Assembly: GCA_963837005.1 (NCBI GenBank)
Contig: CAWIMC010000001.1
Span: 1,860,001-1,924,000 of the forward strand
Length of the DNA: 64,000 nucleotides
Direction of reading: 5' to 3'
Source of the DNA: CALDTK01 sp963837005
Lineage (GTDB): Bacteria; Bacteroidota; Bacteroidia; Chitinophagales; Saprospiraceae
Below are positions 9,562-18,916 of this stretch, one piece after another (within the stretch, counting starts at the first letter, position 1; each line of letters opens with the position of its first letter). The translations under genes and the position numbers were made by a program. The notes beneath the pieces were generated by a model. That model did no database searches, was not told the origin of the DNA, and saw only the letters and a program-made list of their open reading frames with translations.

Positions 9562-10773
9562 TTATTGATTGCCGCCAATGGTGTACTGTAGTCCTACCTG
9601 CCCTCGTAAAATCTGAATACCCGAGTCATCACCTGTCGGGGAGAGGACCGAGAGTTCGGGACCGAACTCGAGAGCGACGTTAGAACCGAGAGCAAGTGCG
9701 AAAGCTGGATACAGCGAAGCGCCGAAATAGTTGGCTGTTATTGTATTTTCGTTAGAGCCAACGGTAAAGTCGAAGTCTTGCTTGAAGCGGGAAAACTCGC
9801 CGATAAGTCCCGCCTGCACGAAGAATCCGGTTCGCCGCCCCTCCGTGAAGTAGTAGCGTGCAGCAGGATTGACGGTAATGGTGCTGTTGGTCGACGAGAA
9901 ATCGCCAGACGTTCCTTGGAAGTTAAAATTACCCCCCGTGTAGCTGAGCGAGTAGCTCACGCTACCACCGATGGCCCACCGTGGCGTCATCATCCGCAGA
10001 CCAGCTGCGCGGGCCGTGATGGTCGTGCTTTGCCCGCCCGACTGGGGGGAAAAGACGAAGTTGAGGGCCTGCCCGCCTACGAGCCAACTGCCGCGCCGCT
10101 GCGCCAAGATGGGCGTGGACGACCCACCTTCTTCGGCTTCCCCGCCAGCTCCTGAAACGAAGGCTGTCAAGCCCGCGGTAAGCTCGAAAGCGTTGGTCGT
10201 GAAATCGTCGCTAAACCCGTCACTGGCGCGCAGCCGCGCCCGCGCGTACCTGCTTACCACCTGGAGGGCGACGTCTCCCTCCCCGCCGATTCGCTTGAGA
10301 AAGCCAATCCCGACGGACCCGCCGATCTGGTTAGCTCCTGGTAGGAAGAGTGCGCTGCCCCCAAGGCTCGCGAACCAATTAACATCGCTGCTACTAGGAT
10401 TGAAAAAGTACCGGGCTTCAGGATTTAGTTGGCCAACAAATTCCCCGCTGAAGACCGCGAACCCGGCTACCCCCCCGACCGAAATGTGCTCAGAGAGGAA
10501 GGTACCACCGCCGCCGCCCATCGCGACGTACCCCGCCGACGCGCCGCCGCCTATCGAGCTAAGGTTGTAGATTCCTCCGCCAAGAACTTCCTGATTGGCG
10601 ACGGCAGATCCCCCGAAGCCAAACAGGCCACCCACGGCACCATTCCCCGCTCCGCCTCCATAGTAGTAATAGTCCCCTCGGGTCACCTGGCTGAAAAGAG
10701 CGGTCTGGCCGACAGAAAACATCGCAAGCGCTACTAGCAGGATAGCTCGAGCGAAGTGGGTAGAGTGCTGCAT
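9562..10773 (-). CDS. Outer-membrane beta-barrel protein with two barrel-like repeats
   Basis: 403 residues from the ATG at 10773. The N-terminus is a signal peptide (MQHSTHFARAILLVALAMFS, cleavage near LFSQ). After a Gly/Tyr-rich stretch come two halves with the same pattern of alternating aromatic/hydrophobic strands and Gly turns: residues about 50-200 (ARYFFNPSSSDVNWFASLGG) and about 215-400 (AARYYFTEGRRTGFFVQAGL). Each half resembles the 8-strand porin-like beta-barrels (outer membrane protein beta-barrel domain) common in Bacteroidota, so this is either a duplicated 8-strand barrel or one 16-strand barrel. It ends in LQYTIGGNQ, consistent with a final beta-strand. Role unknown. It stands alone, with the decayed receptor gene downstream. 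Confidence 0.8.
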   Translation of the reverse strand: MQHSTHFARAILLVALAMFSVGQTALFSQVTRGDYYYYGGGAGNGAVGGLFGFGGSAVANQEVLGGGIYNLSSIGGGASAGYVAMGGGGGTFLSEHISVGGVAGFAVFSGEFVGQLNPEARYFFNPSSSDVNWFASLGGSALFLPGANQIGGSVGIGFLKRIGGEGDVALQVVSRYARARLRASDGFSDDFTTNAFELTAGLTAFVSGAGGEAEEGGSSTPILAQRRGSWLVGGQALNFVFSPQSGGQSTTITARAAGLRMMTPRWAIGGSVSYSLSYTGGNFNFQGTSGDFSSTNSTITVNPAARYYFTEGRRTGFFVQAGLIGEFSRFKQDFDFTVGSNENTITANYFGASLYPAFALALGSNVALEFGPELSVLSPTGDDSGIQILRGQVGLQYTIGGNQ

Positions 10774-10914
10774 AGCTTGGGGTTGAGATGGGAAGGTACG
10801 TTGTTATTGTTGCAACTCAACGCCCCAGCACACTACTTCGCTGCTACCACAATAGGCTGCGGTAAGCACAGGAAAGGGCTCCCGGCAACCACTCTGTAGA
10901 AAGGTCTACGAGAA

Positions 10915-11000
10915 GTATTTACCAAAGACCAGACCGGCCGCGCGGTGCTGTTCTACGGCGAGATGCAGCGCATGATCACCGAACTGGCGCACGACATCCT
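10915..11000 (+). pseudogene. Partial degenerate duplicate of the cmoA-like gene start
   Basis: 10915-10942 matches 11334-11361 with a few mismatches (TTTACCAAAGACCAGAC against TTTACCAAGGACCAGAC). The match resumes after skipping about 56 bp of the parent: GAGATGCAGCGCATGAT and the following 30 bp correspond to 11433-11477. The SAM-binding region is absent, so this is an inactive fragment. What follows (SFFGFLILWITAKDVGL in one frame) is unrelated to the methyltransferase. Confidence 0.75.
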
Positions 11001-11290
11001 GTCCTTCTTCGGCTTCCTCATCCTTTGGATTACGGCCAAAGACGTGGGGCTCGCACGCGTGGATTGTCCGCCCCCTATCCGTTTATTTTGCCCAATCTGA
11101 TCCCTAGCTGTCTGGCGGCGATGCAGGTCCCCCGTCGTCATGATGAGTCAAAACCGAACGGAGGAGCAGGATGGTGACCGTGCGCGCAGTTGGTAGCGTC
11201 GAACCTAAATCGAGAGGATGAGACGATTGTGGAACTCCCAAAAGTCTCCAAAAACCAGGCTTGCAAAAAATCACTACGTTTGGCCTCACC

Positions 11291-12043
11291 ATGGGAGAGA
11301 GTATCCTGCAACCCGTCTCCGGCAAAGACAACGTTTTTACCAAGGACCAGACGGGCCGCGTGGACTTCAAGTTCAACGAGCAGGTCGTGTCCGTCTTCGA
11401 CGACATGGTGACCCGATCGGTACCCTTCTACGTCGAGATGCAGCGCATGATGACCGAACTGGCGCGCGACATCGTGCTACCGAACACGAGCGTCTACGAC
11501 CTGGGCTGCTCGACGGGGACCACTTTCCTCAACCTAGACCGGGTTTTGCCGGAAGGCGTCAAGTTCGTCGGCCTCGACAATTCCCAGCCGATGCTCGAGC
11601 AGTGTCGCGAGAACCTCGCCGCCGCTGGCGTGACTCGTGCCATCGACCTCCAGTACGCCGACCTCAACCAGGGCCTCTCGCTCGACAACGCTTCGCTGGT
11701 GGTGCTCTGCCTCACGCTGCAGTTCGTGCGCCCGCTCAAGCGCGAGAAACTCGTCAAGAGCATCTATGACCAGTTGCCCGAGAACGGAGCCGTTTTGCTG
11801 GTAGAAAAAGTCCTCGGCGAAAGCTCCTTATTCAATCGCCTCTTCATCGACCATTACTACGACTTCAAGCGCCGCAACGACTATTCCGAATTGGAGATCT
11901 CACAAAAGCGCGAGGCCCTCGAAAACGTCCTGATCCCCTACAAGCTCGACGAGAACCGCGAATTCCTCAGCGAGGTCGGCTTTCGGCATGTGGAGGTGTT
12001 TTTTAAATGGTACAACTTCACGGGAATCGTGGCGGTGAAATAG
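11291..12043 (+). CDS. cmoA: CmoA-like carboxy-S-adenosylmethionine synthase / SAM methyltransferase
   Basis: 250 residues from the ATG at 11291; a TTG 30 bp upstream is a less likely start. CmoA converts SAM and prephenate to carboxy-SAM for wobble-uridine modification (cmo5U34) of tRNAs. The sequence keeps the whole family pattern: DNVFTKDQTGRVDFKFNEQV, YDLGCSTGTTFL (SAM loop), LDNSQPML, NASLVVLCLTLQFVRP and the signature DFKRRNDYSELEISQKREAL. Similarity to E. coli CmoA is clear to the end (FKWYNFTGIVAVK). Its downstream neighbour, 6 bp away, is a membrane methyltransferase and not CmoB, so this could be a CmoA paralogue with another role. A mini-hairpin element encodes VLPEG within the gene. 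Confidence 0.85.
   Translation: MGESILQPVSGKDNVFTKDQTGRVDFKFNEQVVSVFDDMVTRSVPFYVEMQRMMTELARDIVLPNTSVYDLGCSTGTTFLNLDRVLPEGVKFVGLDNSQPMLEQCRENLAAAGVTRAIDLQYADLNQGLSLDNASLVVLCLTLQFVRPLKREKLVKSIYDQLPENGAVLLVEKVLGESSLFNRLFIDHYYDFKRRNDYSELEISQKREALENVLIPYKLDENREFLSEVGFRHVEVFFKWYNFTGIVAVK
11543..11557 (+). repeat. GNAA mini-hairpin element, GCC-GGAA-GGC
   Basis: GTTTTGCCGGAAGGC, inverted-stem class, in sense orientation within the cmoA-like gene. Confidence 0.85.
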
Positions 12044-12049
12044 GCACTA

Positions 12050-12754
12050 ATGGTAAAGCTCGGCGACTTCTTCTTTCACTACCGCAACGGGCTCTTCCCG
12101 GTGTTCTACCTGTTGATGTTCCTGCCGGGACCACGAATCTTTGACGATTGGCGGGTGGCGGTCGGGATTGGGGTGGCGGTGACGGTACTCGGGCAACTCG
12201 TCCGCATGACGACCATCGGCTTCGACTACATCATCCGCGGTGGACGCGGTAAGCGGGTCTATGCAGAGGACCTGGTGACCACGGGACTGTTTGCGCACAG
12301 CCGCAACCCTATGTACGTTGGCAACGTCACGATGCTGCTCGGCATGGGAATCGTCTCCAATAATCTCTGGTACCTCCTGCTGATGGTGCCGGCCTTCTTC
12401 TTCATCTACGAGTGCATCATCCGCGCCGAAGAGCGCTTTCTGCGGGACAAGTTTGGGCCTGGCTTCGATGCCTATGCGCAGGATGTGCCGCGGTGGCTGC
12501 CCAAGCTCAGTGGCCTCGGGGAAACCTTGAGCAGCGGCGGCTTTAACGTCAAGCGGGTCCTGATTAAGGAGTACGGGACGACGGCCATTTGGATGATAGC
12601 GGCAGTGCTGTTGACGGCGCTGCACGTGTGGCGAGCCGGAGGAAGTGTGGCACTGGAGCCGCTGAGTGTTTGGTTTGGGCTGGCGCTGTTGATCATTGCC
12701 GTGGGCTACTTCTCGATCCGGTACCTGAAGAAGTCGGGGCGGGTACAGGCGTAG
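12050..12754 (+). CDS. Integral-membrane methyltransferase of the PEMT/isoprenylcysteine type
   Basis: 234 residues, ATG at 12050, 6 bp after cmoA, so the two are probably co-transcribed. About five hydrophobic segments are visible: 20-32, 43-61, 95-125 (probably a hairpin), 183-200 and 208-226. The signature HSRNPMYVGN (about residue 84) followed by EERFLRDKFG and YAQDVPRWLP is that of the phospholipid methyltransferase / ICMT superfamily, in which the Arg-Asn-Pro and Glu-Glu elements bind SAM at the membrane face. It likely methylates a lipid or prenylated small molecule; the substrate cannot be deduced. The last ~55 residues form a two-helix extension beyond the core family length. Confidence 0.85.
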   Translation: MVKLGDFFFHYRNGLFPVFYLLMFLPGPRIFDDWRVAVGIGVAVTVLGQLVRMTTIGFDYIIRGGRGKRVYAEDLVTTGLFAHSRNPMYVGNVTMLLGMGIVSNNLWYLLLMVPAFFFIYECIIRAEERFLRDKFGPGFDAYAQDVPRWLPKLSGLGETLSSGGFNVKRVLIKEYGTTAIWMIAAVLLTALHVWRAGGSVALEPLSVWFGLALLIIAVGYFSIRYLKKSGRVQA

Positions 12755-12838
12755 GCGCGGGACAGATTACGCAGTCTGGGGGATGCGGCAACTACCTTGT
12801 ACTCGGTATCTTACCGACTTACCAAACGCCCCCCCGCC

Positions 12839-13438
12839 ATGATTAACTTCGAGCAAGCCTTCGCGCACCTCCTCCGCTGGGAGGGCGGCTACGTCAACGA
12901 CCCAGACGACCTAGGCGGCGAGACGAAGTACGGCATCACCAAACGCCGCTACCCCCGCCTCGACATCAAGCGGCTCACTGTGGCGGACGCCCGCAGGATT
13001 TACAAGAAGGACTTTTTTGATGACCTCAAGCTCGGCCTACTGCCCGATCAACTCCAGTACCTCATGTTCGACGGTTGCGTCAACCAGGGTCCCGACTGGA
13101 CCATCAAAGCCCTCCAGCGCCGCGCCGACGTCGAGCAGGACGGGAAGATCGGCCCACTCACGGCGAGGGCAACGAAGTCGGTACATGCCATCACTATGCT
13201 GGCCATCCGCGAGGAGCGCTACCGGTACATAGCCGGCTTTCGCCAAAACGCGAAGTTCCTGCGCGGCTGGCTCAATCGGCTCGACGATTGTGCCGAGGTC
13301 ACGTACGCAGGCTTCCCCAACGTGACCAGGAGCGCCGCTGCGCCCACGAGGTCCAGCCTCAACGCCGACGGCGTCGAGGTCGTCGGCGAGGTAGACGACA
13401 GGGTACCGAGCTGCTGGCGTCCGGGGACCATCCTTTAG
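12839..13438 (+). CDS. GH108-type lysozyme-like muramidase (endolysin family)
   Basis: 199 residues from the ATG at 12839. The N-terminus LLRWEGGYVNDPDDLGGETK YGIT is the hallmark of the glycosyl hydrolase 108 family (phage and prophage endolysins and bacterial muramidases), with the catalytic Glu in WEGGY. The second part (DGCVNQGPDWTIKALQRRAD, DGKIGPLT) matches the family's peptidoglycan-binding domain. No signal peptide is seen, as in phage endolysins exported by holin, but no other phage gene is nearby. A mini-hairpin element inserts GFRQN before the conserved FLRGWLNRL. After about residue 160 the sequence no longer looks family-like, so the 3' end may be altered. Target: cell-wall glycan. 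Confidence 0.85.
   Translation: MINFEQAFAHLLRWEGGYVNDPDDLGGETKYGITKRRYPRLDIKRLTVADARRIYKKDFFDDLKLGLLPDQLQYLMFDGCVNQGPDWTIKALQRRADVEQDGKIGPLTARATKSVHAITMLAIREERYRYIAGFRQNAKFLRGWLNRLDDCAEVTYAGFPNVTRSAAAPTRSSLNADGVEVVGEVDDRVPSCWRPGTIL
13235..13249 (-). repeat. GNAA mini-hairpin element, GGC-GAAA-GCC
   Basis: Consensus copy antisense within the GH108 gene, read there as GFRQN. Confidence 0.9.
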
Positions 13439-13440
13439 AC

Positions 13441-13455
13441 AGCTTTCGCCAAAAC
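13441..13455 (-). repeat. GNAA mini-hairpin element, GGC-GAAA-GCT (G-T closing pair)
   Basis: Begins 2 bp after the GH108 stop codon; minus-strand reading GTTTTGGCGAAAGCT. Confidence 0.85.
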
Positions 13456-14129
13456 CTCTACGCGCGTCCTACCACGAGGGGTTATGCGTACTTATTGACT
13501 TTGACAGAATAAACCCCGGGATAGAGGTCTAACTCTTCGTACCGTAAGCTCCGCGGCGCACGCACCATTTGGTACCCCCCCGAACATGGGAAAAGGCGAA
13601 CACCCCCGTGCGACGACGTACGGCCCGCCGGAAGCTTAGCGAGCGGAGCGATGGTCCGGGATGCACGTCGGATAGGGGACGAGAGAGGGGGCGCGAGTAG
13701 GACGGGCCCGCGAAGCAGGGAGGATAACCTACTCTAAGCAAGCCCCTCTGGAAGTTACTTGCCCAAAGTAGGCTGGGGGGGTTACAAACGCATGACTGGA
13801 CCGTCGCTCGGATGACTGGCCTCATTTCTGTCAAAGTCAATAAGCCCGCGGCATTGCGCGAGCCACCCTGCACAAACGGCTGTCCTAACACCGCGGACTA
13901 AAGCAAGCGCAACCGTCACCCTCCATCGTGCTCGACAGTAAGAGCCCGGTCGAACGGCCTCTCTGTTCTCCGTGCTGAAGCGTAGCGCCTCTGTGCCCTC
14001 GGTGCTAAATCCCCGCCGCCGCGGGCCCAGACAATTTCCTATACATTCAGAGCGACATAACATCCTAAGCCCGATCGAACAGCCCAATTAGGCGCAGCCG
14101 CCCAACTAGCAAGCGAAGCGAGCGCACTT
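13456..14129. other. 674-bp intergenic region, no gene recognised
   Basis: Several frames are open but have the Arg/Pro/Ser-rich composition of chance ORFs. At 13960-14010 two similar ~23-bp pieces occur in tandem (CTCTGTTCTCCGTGCTGAAG and CTCTGTGCCCTCGGTGCTAA), resembling degenerate intergenic repeats common in Bacteroidota. Downstream it faces the 3' end of the antiporter gene. Confidence 0.5.
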
Positions 14130-15614
14130 CTACCCCAACAGCCCCACCACTACATACCCCACCACGGCCACCGTCCCGGCAATCATCGTATACGGCAATT
14201 GCGTCCGTACGTGATCCACGTGATCGGTCGCCGCCGCCATGCTCGCCAGGATGGTCGTGTCCGAGATTGGGCTCGAATGATCGCCGAACACACCGCCTCC
14301 CAGCACTGCGGCCAGTCCAATTGCTGGGTCTAAGCCCATCGCTGCTGCCACCGGCAAGGCAATCGGGACCATGATCCCGAAGGTGCCCCAACTCGTGCCC
14401 GTGCTAAAAGCAATGAAACCGCTTACGATAAAGAGCAGCGCCGGGGCTGTCCACCCCGCCAACACACCGCTCGCTACATCGGCCACGTACTGCCCCGTGC
14501 CCAGATCCTTGCAGAGCGCCGAGATCGCGAACGCGAACATCATCAGCAGCGCCAGCGGCAGCATCGCCGAGAGGCCTTTTAGCGACAGATCGGCCATCTC
14601 GCGCACGCCCATCAAGCCCTGCGCTTTGTACGCCACAAAGCTTACCAGTAGCGCCCCCGTCACCGCCGACAGGACGCTCGTCGAGCCACTTCCCTGCCCC
14701 AGCGCCGAGCCGAGTACCACCCAAAAGCCGCCCCCCGGTTTTGCCGCAAGGCCACTGTCCCACCCCGTAATGGCGAGAAAGACCGGCATCAACGCCACCA
14801 TGGTGCCGATCGGCAGCAGCATGTTGATTGCCCGTGCGGGCACCCCTGGCTTGACCTCCGTTTCGGTCAACTCTGTGGCCACCATCGCGGTGCCGCCTTC
14901 GCTCAGCACCGCGCCCGTGGTTTGGACCCGCTTCTCGGCCGTGCGCATAGCTCCGAGGTCGAGCCCCAGCAGAATGACCGTCGGCACCAGTATGAGCGCC
15001 ACGATTGGGTAAAAGGCATACGCCATCGACTCGACGAACATGCCGAGGGGATTGGCCACCGCATTCGTCCCGAGCAAGCCCATCACGAAGGCCCCCCAGG
15101 CGTTGAGCGGCAGCAGGATACACACCGGTGCCGATGACGAGTCCGCGATGTAGGCCAGCTTCTCGCGCGAGAGCCGCATGCGGTCGAAGATGGGCCGGAA
15201 CAGTGTCCCCACCGTCAGCACCGAAATACTCGACTCTACGAACACCAATACGCCCGTGAGCCAGGCCAGTAGCTGCACCTGCTTGGTAGCCCCGGCCGCG
15301 CTACGCTTGTCCAACACGCGCTGTACGCTCTCGATGAAGCCCGCGACCCCGCCCGAGCGCTGCATCAAGAGAATCAAGGCCCCGACCAGGCACGAAAAGA
15401 GGATGGTGCGTGTGTTGCCATTGTCCTCGAAGACGGCCACAAAGCGCTGAAGCGTACTTAAAAAGACATCTAGGACCGAGGTGCCGAGCACGATCTGTCC
15501 GGCCACGATCCCGGCCACGAGCGAGATGTAGACTTGCCGGGTGGTAATGGCGAGGATGACGGCCAGTAGGGGTGGCACGAGAGACAGTATTCCAAATCCA
15601 GCGGCATCACCCAT
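14130..15614 (-). CDS. nhaC: Na+/H+ antiporter, NhaC family
   Basis: 494 residues from the ATG at 15614 (MGDAAGFGILSLVPPLLAVI), chosen because upstream codons are polar and the first helix begins directly after it. About 11-12 transmembrane segments are visible. Family-type motifs include SLVAGIVAGQIVLG, FSCLVGALILLMQRSGG, VFVESSISVLTVGTLFRP, APVCILLPLNAWGAFVMGLL and FSTGTSWGTFGIMVPIALP (a conserved substrate-path loop), with GDHSSPISDTTILASMAA near the end, which is diagnostic of NhaC-type antiporters. It exchanges cytoplasmic Na+ for H+ at the inner membrane, fitting a marine lifestyle. A hairpin element lies antisense near residue 290, in the loop reading GLAAKPGGG. Confidence 0.93.
   Translation of the reverse strand: MGDAAGFGILSLVPPLLAVILAITTRQVYISLVAGIVAGQIVLGTSVLDVFLSTLQRFVAVFEDNGNTRTILFSCLVGALILLMQRSGGVAGFIESVQRVLDKRSAAGATKQVQLLAWLTGVLVFVESSISVLTVGTLFRPIFDRMRLSREKLAYIADSSSAPVCILLPLNAWGAFVMGLLGTNAVANPLGMFVESMAYAFYPIVALILVPTVILLGLDLGAMRTAEKRVQTTGAVLSEGGTAMVATELTETEVKPGVPARAINMLLPIGTMVALMPVFLAITGWDSGLAAKPGGGFWVVLGSALGQGSGSTSVLSAVTGALLVSFVAYKAQGLMGVREMADLSLKGLSAMLPLALLMMFAFAISALCKDLGTGQYVADVASGVLAGWTAPALLFIVSGFIAFSTGTSWGTFGIMVPIALPVAAAMGLDPAIGLAAVLGGGVFGDHSSPISDTTILASMAAATDHVDHVRTQLPYTMIAGTVAVVGYVVVGLLG
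14738..14752 (+). repeat. GNAA mini-hairpin element, GCC-GCAA-GGC
   Basis: GTTTTGCCGCAAGGC, antisense in nhaC, located in the codons of a predicted loop. Confidence 0.85.
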
Positions 15615-15786
15615 AGTGGGCACAGAAGTACGACGCCCGAAGCGGACTTCGCCTATACCCACTGTATTTGCGGTCGGGAGTTTGGCCGCGCGAGGGTCTG
15701 TCAAACGTCCGACATACCTTGCGCGAATACAAATAAATCGCCTCGTTCCGTAGCGAATAACGATCTTGTCTGTCGTGATACCCCGA

Positions 15787-17988
15787 ATGAGTTATACGTG
15801 CGGCTATCTCAGCCGGTGGCTCGTCTTCGCCGGGTGGACGATTGGGGTATGCACAAGCGGTTACAGCAACACGCTGATCGAGGTCACCATCCGAGATACG
15901 GTAGCCCCGCTCGTACCTGGTGAACGTGAGGAGGCGCCGATGCCTCACGTCGAGGCAGCGACGGTCGTGGTGAGCGGGAGGCCGCTCGATCAGCAGCTGC
16001 ACCTGGCCCCACTCGGAATCACCCGACTCACCTCCCGCGAGGCCAAGGAGTTGCCGTCGCTGCTTGGCGAGGTAGATGTGCTGCGGGCGCTCATGCTCAA
16101 ACCTGGGATGCCCTCCGGGGCCGAGGGGGCGGCTGGCCTCTATGTACGCGGTGGCGGCGCAGATCAAAACCTCTTCCTCCTCGACGGAGCGACAGTTTAC
16201 AACCCGAGCCACCTATTCGGCTTTTTCGGAACCTTCAACGCCGACGCGGTCGAGGACGTGACCTTGTACAAGGGAGGCTTCCCCGCGCGCTATGGGGGGC
16301 GGCTATCGAGTGTGATCGACGTAGGACTACGCGACGGGCGCCGCGACAAGGTGGGCCTCAGCGGCGGCATCGGGCTCCTCTCGAGCCGGCTCACCGCCGA
16401 AGGCCCGCTCGGGCCCCGCGACGAGGACGGGCAAGCCCCTGGGAGCTGGATCGTGTCGGGACGCAGGACCTATGTCGACTTCGTCACGAAGGCCATCAAT
16501 CGCTCACGCGCCAGGGAGGGCGATCGCCGGGGGGTGCCGGACTACCTCTTCTATGATCTCAACGCAAAAGTCAAGTATCGCCTAGGCTCGCGCGACCAAC
16601 TCAGCATTAGTGCCTTTCGGAGTGGAGACGCCTTCGCGGTCCAAACGCCTAGTTTCGAGTTTGAGCTCGATTGGGGCAACGTATCCGGGGCGATGCACTG
16701 GCAGCACCTCCTCGGCGACAAGACATCGGTGACGACCTCGGCGAGCGTTAGCCAGTACCGCTACGAAAGTCGCAACCGCGTGCCCGGCTATGGCCTCAAC
16801 CTCGGCTCAGAGGTGGCGGCGTACACCGCGCGAAGCGAGGTGCTCAGCACCTGGCTGCGCGGACACGAAATACGGTTGGGCGGGCAGCTGACGCATCACC
16901 GCTTCGGCGTGGGGCGGCTGCGGGCAGGTAGCAACGACGGCGAACTGGCTTTCAGCAAGGACCTCGCACGCTTCGGGACGGAGGCGGCCGTCTATTTCAG
17001 CGACGACTTCGACCTCGGTCCTCGCCTGCGCGTATCCGCGGGCCTACGGCTCAGTGCCTTCGGCTCGCTCGACTATTACGATCAGGGCTTCGAACCCCGG
17101 CTGTCGGCCAACTACCGCCTCAGCGAAGACGTGAGCCTCAAGCTCAATTACGCCCGTATGAATCAGTACGTGCACCTCGTCACCACGGCCGGCCTCGCGC
17201 TCCCCACGGACCTGTGGTATCCCTCGACGCGGGGCATCGGCCCACAACGCGGACACCAGGTCGGTATCGGGACCTCCTGGGCACCAGCCGAGGGCTACGC
17301 GGTGGAGGCGGAAGTCTACGGAAAGTCTGTCACGGGGCTGGTCGACTTCGTCGATGGCGCACAGCTGTTCGCGAATGCCGATCTGGAGGGTGAGTTCGAC
17401 CAGGGGAGCGGGTATGCCTACGGCTTCGAACTAGAGGTCCGGCGCGAGGTCGGTCGCCTCACGGGGTGGGTGGGGTACACGTACCAAAAGACCCGGCGCG
17501 GGCGCTTCGCCCACATCATGGACGGGCGCTACTTTAGTCCGCGGCACGACCGCCGACACGATGTCTCGGTCGTGGCCAGCTACCGGCTCTCCGAGCGGTG
17601 GCGATGCAACGCTGCGTGGGTGTACGGATCGGGCGACCTCTACTGGGTCCCCGTGGGGAGGGCCTTCGCGCAAGGGGGGCCGGGGGCCAACGCTTCGGCT
17701 ATCGTGCCGATCTACGGCGACCGCAACAACTACCGCCTCCGCGCCTTCCACCGCGCCGATCTCGGGGTTGTGTTCGAATTGCGACCGCGCTGGGGGGCAA
17801 GCGACCTTACCTTTGGAGTCTTCAACGTGTACGATCGACGGAACGCGTTTTTTGTCTACCTCGACGTCGAATATCAGACGGTGCAGGCCCCCGATGGCCT
17901 CACCTACGAAATTCCGCGAGAGCTCACCCCGCGACAGGTGAGCTTGTTCCCGATCCTCCCGAGTTTAACGTGGAATTTCAAGCTATGA
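15787..17988 (+). CDS. TonB-dependent outer-membrane receptor
   Basis: 733 residues from the ATG at 15787; a TTG 21 bp upstream is possible. The N-terminus has a hydrophobic export signal (WLVFAGWTIGVCTSGYS). No complete carboxypeptidase-like domain is seen; a short linker leads to the plug (about 95-200: LPSLLGEVDVLRALMLKPGM, LYVRGGGADQNLFLLDG, GGFPARYGGRLSSVIDV), then a 22-strand-type barrel to the last residues SLTWNFKL, a typical terminal strand ending in a hydrophobic residue. It imports a ligand across the outer membrane using TonB energy. The stop overlaps the ATG of the next gene (ATGA), indicating translational coupling with the DUF4249 lipoprotein, a standard Bacteroidota partner. 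Ligand unknown. Confidence 0.93.
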   Translation: MSYTCGYLSRWLVFAGWTIGVCTSGYSNTLIEVTIRDTVAPLVPGEREEAPMPHVEAATVVVSGRPLDQQLHLAPLGITRLTSREAKELPSLLGEVDVLRALMLKPGMPSGAEGAAGLYVRGGGADQNLFLLDGATVYNPSHLFGFFGTFNADAVEDVTLYKGGFPARYGGRLSSVIDVGLRDGRRDKVGLSGGIGLLSSRLTAEGPLGPRDEDGQAPGSWIVSGRRTYVDFVTKAINRSRAREGDRRGVPDYLFYDLNAKVKYRLGSRDQLSISAFRSGDAFAVQTPSFEFELDWGNVSGAMHWQHLLGDKTSVTTSASVSQYRYESRNRVPGYGLNLGSEVAAYTARSEVLSTWLRGHEIRLGGQLTHHRFGVGRLRAGSNDGELAFSKDLARFGTEAAVYFSDDFDLGPRLRVSAGLRLSAFGSLDYYDQGFEPRLSANYRLSEDVSLKLNYARMNQYVHLVTTAGLALPTDLWYPSTRGIGPQRGHQVGIGTSWAPAEGYAVEAEVYGKSVTGLVDFVDGAQLFANADLEGEFDQGSGYAYGFELEVRREVGRLTGWVGYTYQKTRRGRFAHIMDGRYFSPRHDRRHDVSVVASYRLSERWRCNAAWVYGSGDLYWVPVGRAFAQGGPGANASAIVPIYGDRNNYRLRAFHRADLGVVFELRPRWGASDLTFGVFNVYDRRNAFFVYLDVEYQTVQAPDGLTYEIPRELTPRQVSLFPILPSLTWNFKL

Positions 17989-18908
17989 GCCCCGACGCAA
18001 GTCTACAAACGAGTCTCGCGCGCAGCCCCCGACTCCGCACCTGGGCACGGGGCTTATGCCTTGGGTTCGGCGTGGCCATCATCGCGGCCTGTGGCTTGGT
18101 AAACGACTTGGAACTCGAGGCACCTGCCTTTGACCGACCGCCGATGTTAGAGTGCTACCTCACTCCTGGGCAGCCCTTCCGCTTGCTTTTGACGAGGAGC
18201 ACGGGCCTTCTCGACAGCCTCGAACTGGACAACAATCAGTATTTGGAGAATCTTTTGGTCGATTCAGCTCAGGTTTTCGTGCGATACGGAAGCACTCGCG
18301 TGGAGCTAAAGGGTGGTTTCTCGTTTGATCCGCGCTTTCGGCAAGGGTTTAACTACAGCAGCAAAACAAAAGTCCCCGCCAACTACACCGATAGCTTTTA
18401 CCTCGAAGTCCTCCTGGCAGATGGAAGCTCCATTACCGGGGCTACTAAGTTGCTGCCGGCCGTCGCCTATGACTCCATCCGGCTCGAGCTGGACGAGGAG
18501 GCACTTAGGCGGGGCGATAGTCTGGCGCGCGTGCTGGCGTACTTCGCAGACCCGAACCCAGATAGGATTGATCGCTTTCACCAACTGCTTACCCGCAAGG
18601 AGCAGGGCGCGGCTGCGGAACAGGATTTTTTCCTGAGCGACGAGTTCAACAGCGGCACGAGTCTGCGGACGGTGAGCCTGTACCGCTTCGCGCCCGGCAA
18701 AACGGTCACCGTGCTCACCGCACACGTCGACATCGAGTTCGAGCGCTACTTCACGAGTCTACAGCTTGCCATTGCGAGTAATGGCAACCCCTTCGCGCAG
18801 CCGAGTTCTCTGATGGGCAATCTCCGCGGCGAGGGTACGGGCGCGGGGGCACTCGGCATCTTTACCAGCTACGCATACACGCTTCGAGACGTGGCCATCT
18901 TCCGGTAG
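17985..18908 (+). CDS. DUF4249 lipoprotein, partner of the TonB receptor
   Basis: 307 residues, ATG at 17985 overlapping the receptor stop by 4 bp. The N-terminus carries a hydrophobic signal ending IIAACGLVNDLEL, a lipobox with Cys followed by an acidic stretch. The pattern PPMLECYLTPGQPFRLLLTR, then SFYLEVLLADGSSITGAT and the C-terminal GALGIFTSYA, is that of DUF4249, surface lipoproteins found almost always directly downstream of this receptor type. Likely sits on the outer membrane and helps ligand capture, by analogy with SusD-like partners. Function otherwise unknown. Confidence 0.88.
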   Translation: MSPDASLQTSLARSPRLRTWARGLCLGFGVAIIAACGLVNDLELEAPAFDRPPMLECYLTPGQPFRLLLTRSTGLLDSLELDNNQYLENLLVDSAQVFVRYGSTRVELKGGFSFDPRFRQGFNYSSKTKVPANYTDSFYLEVLLADGSSITGATKLLPAVAYDSIRLELDEEALRRGDSLARVLAYFADPNPDRIDRFHQLLTRKEQGAAAEQDFFLSDEFNSGTSLRTVSLYRFAPGKTVTVLTAHVDIEFERYFTSLQLAIASNGNPFAQPSSLMGNLRGEGTGAGALGIFTSYAYTLRDVAIFR

Positions 18909-18916
18909 GCGCACGG

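Noticed and set aside
13529..13891. Minus-strand 120-codon frame as a gene
   Set aside because: Composition is Arg/Ser/Pro-rich, with no motif, no plausible start context and no homologue recognised.
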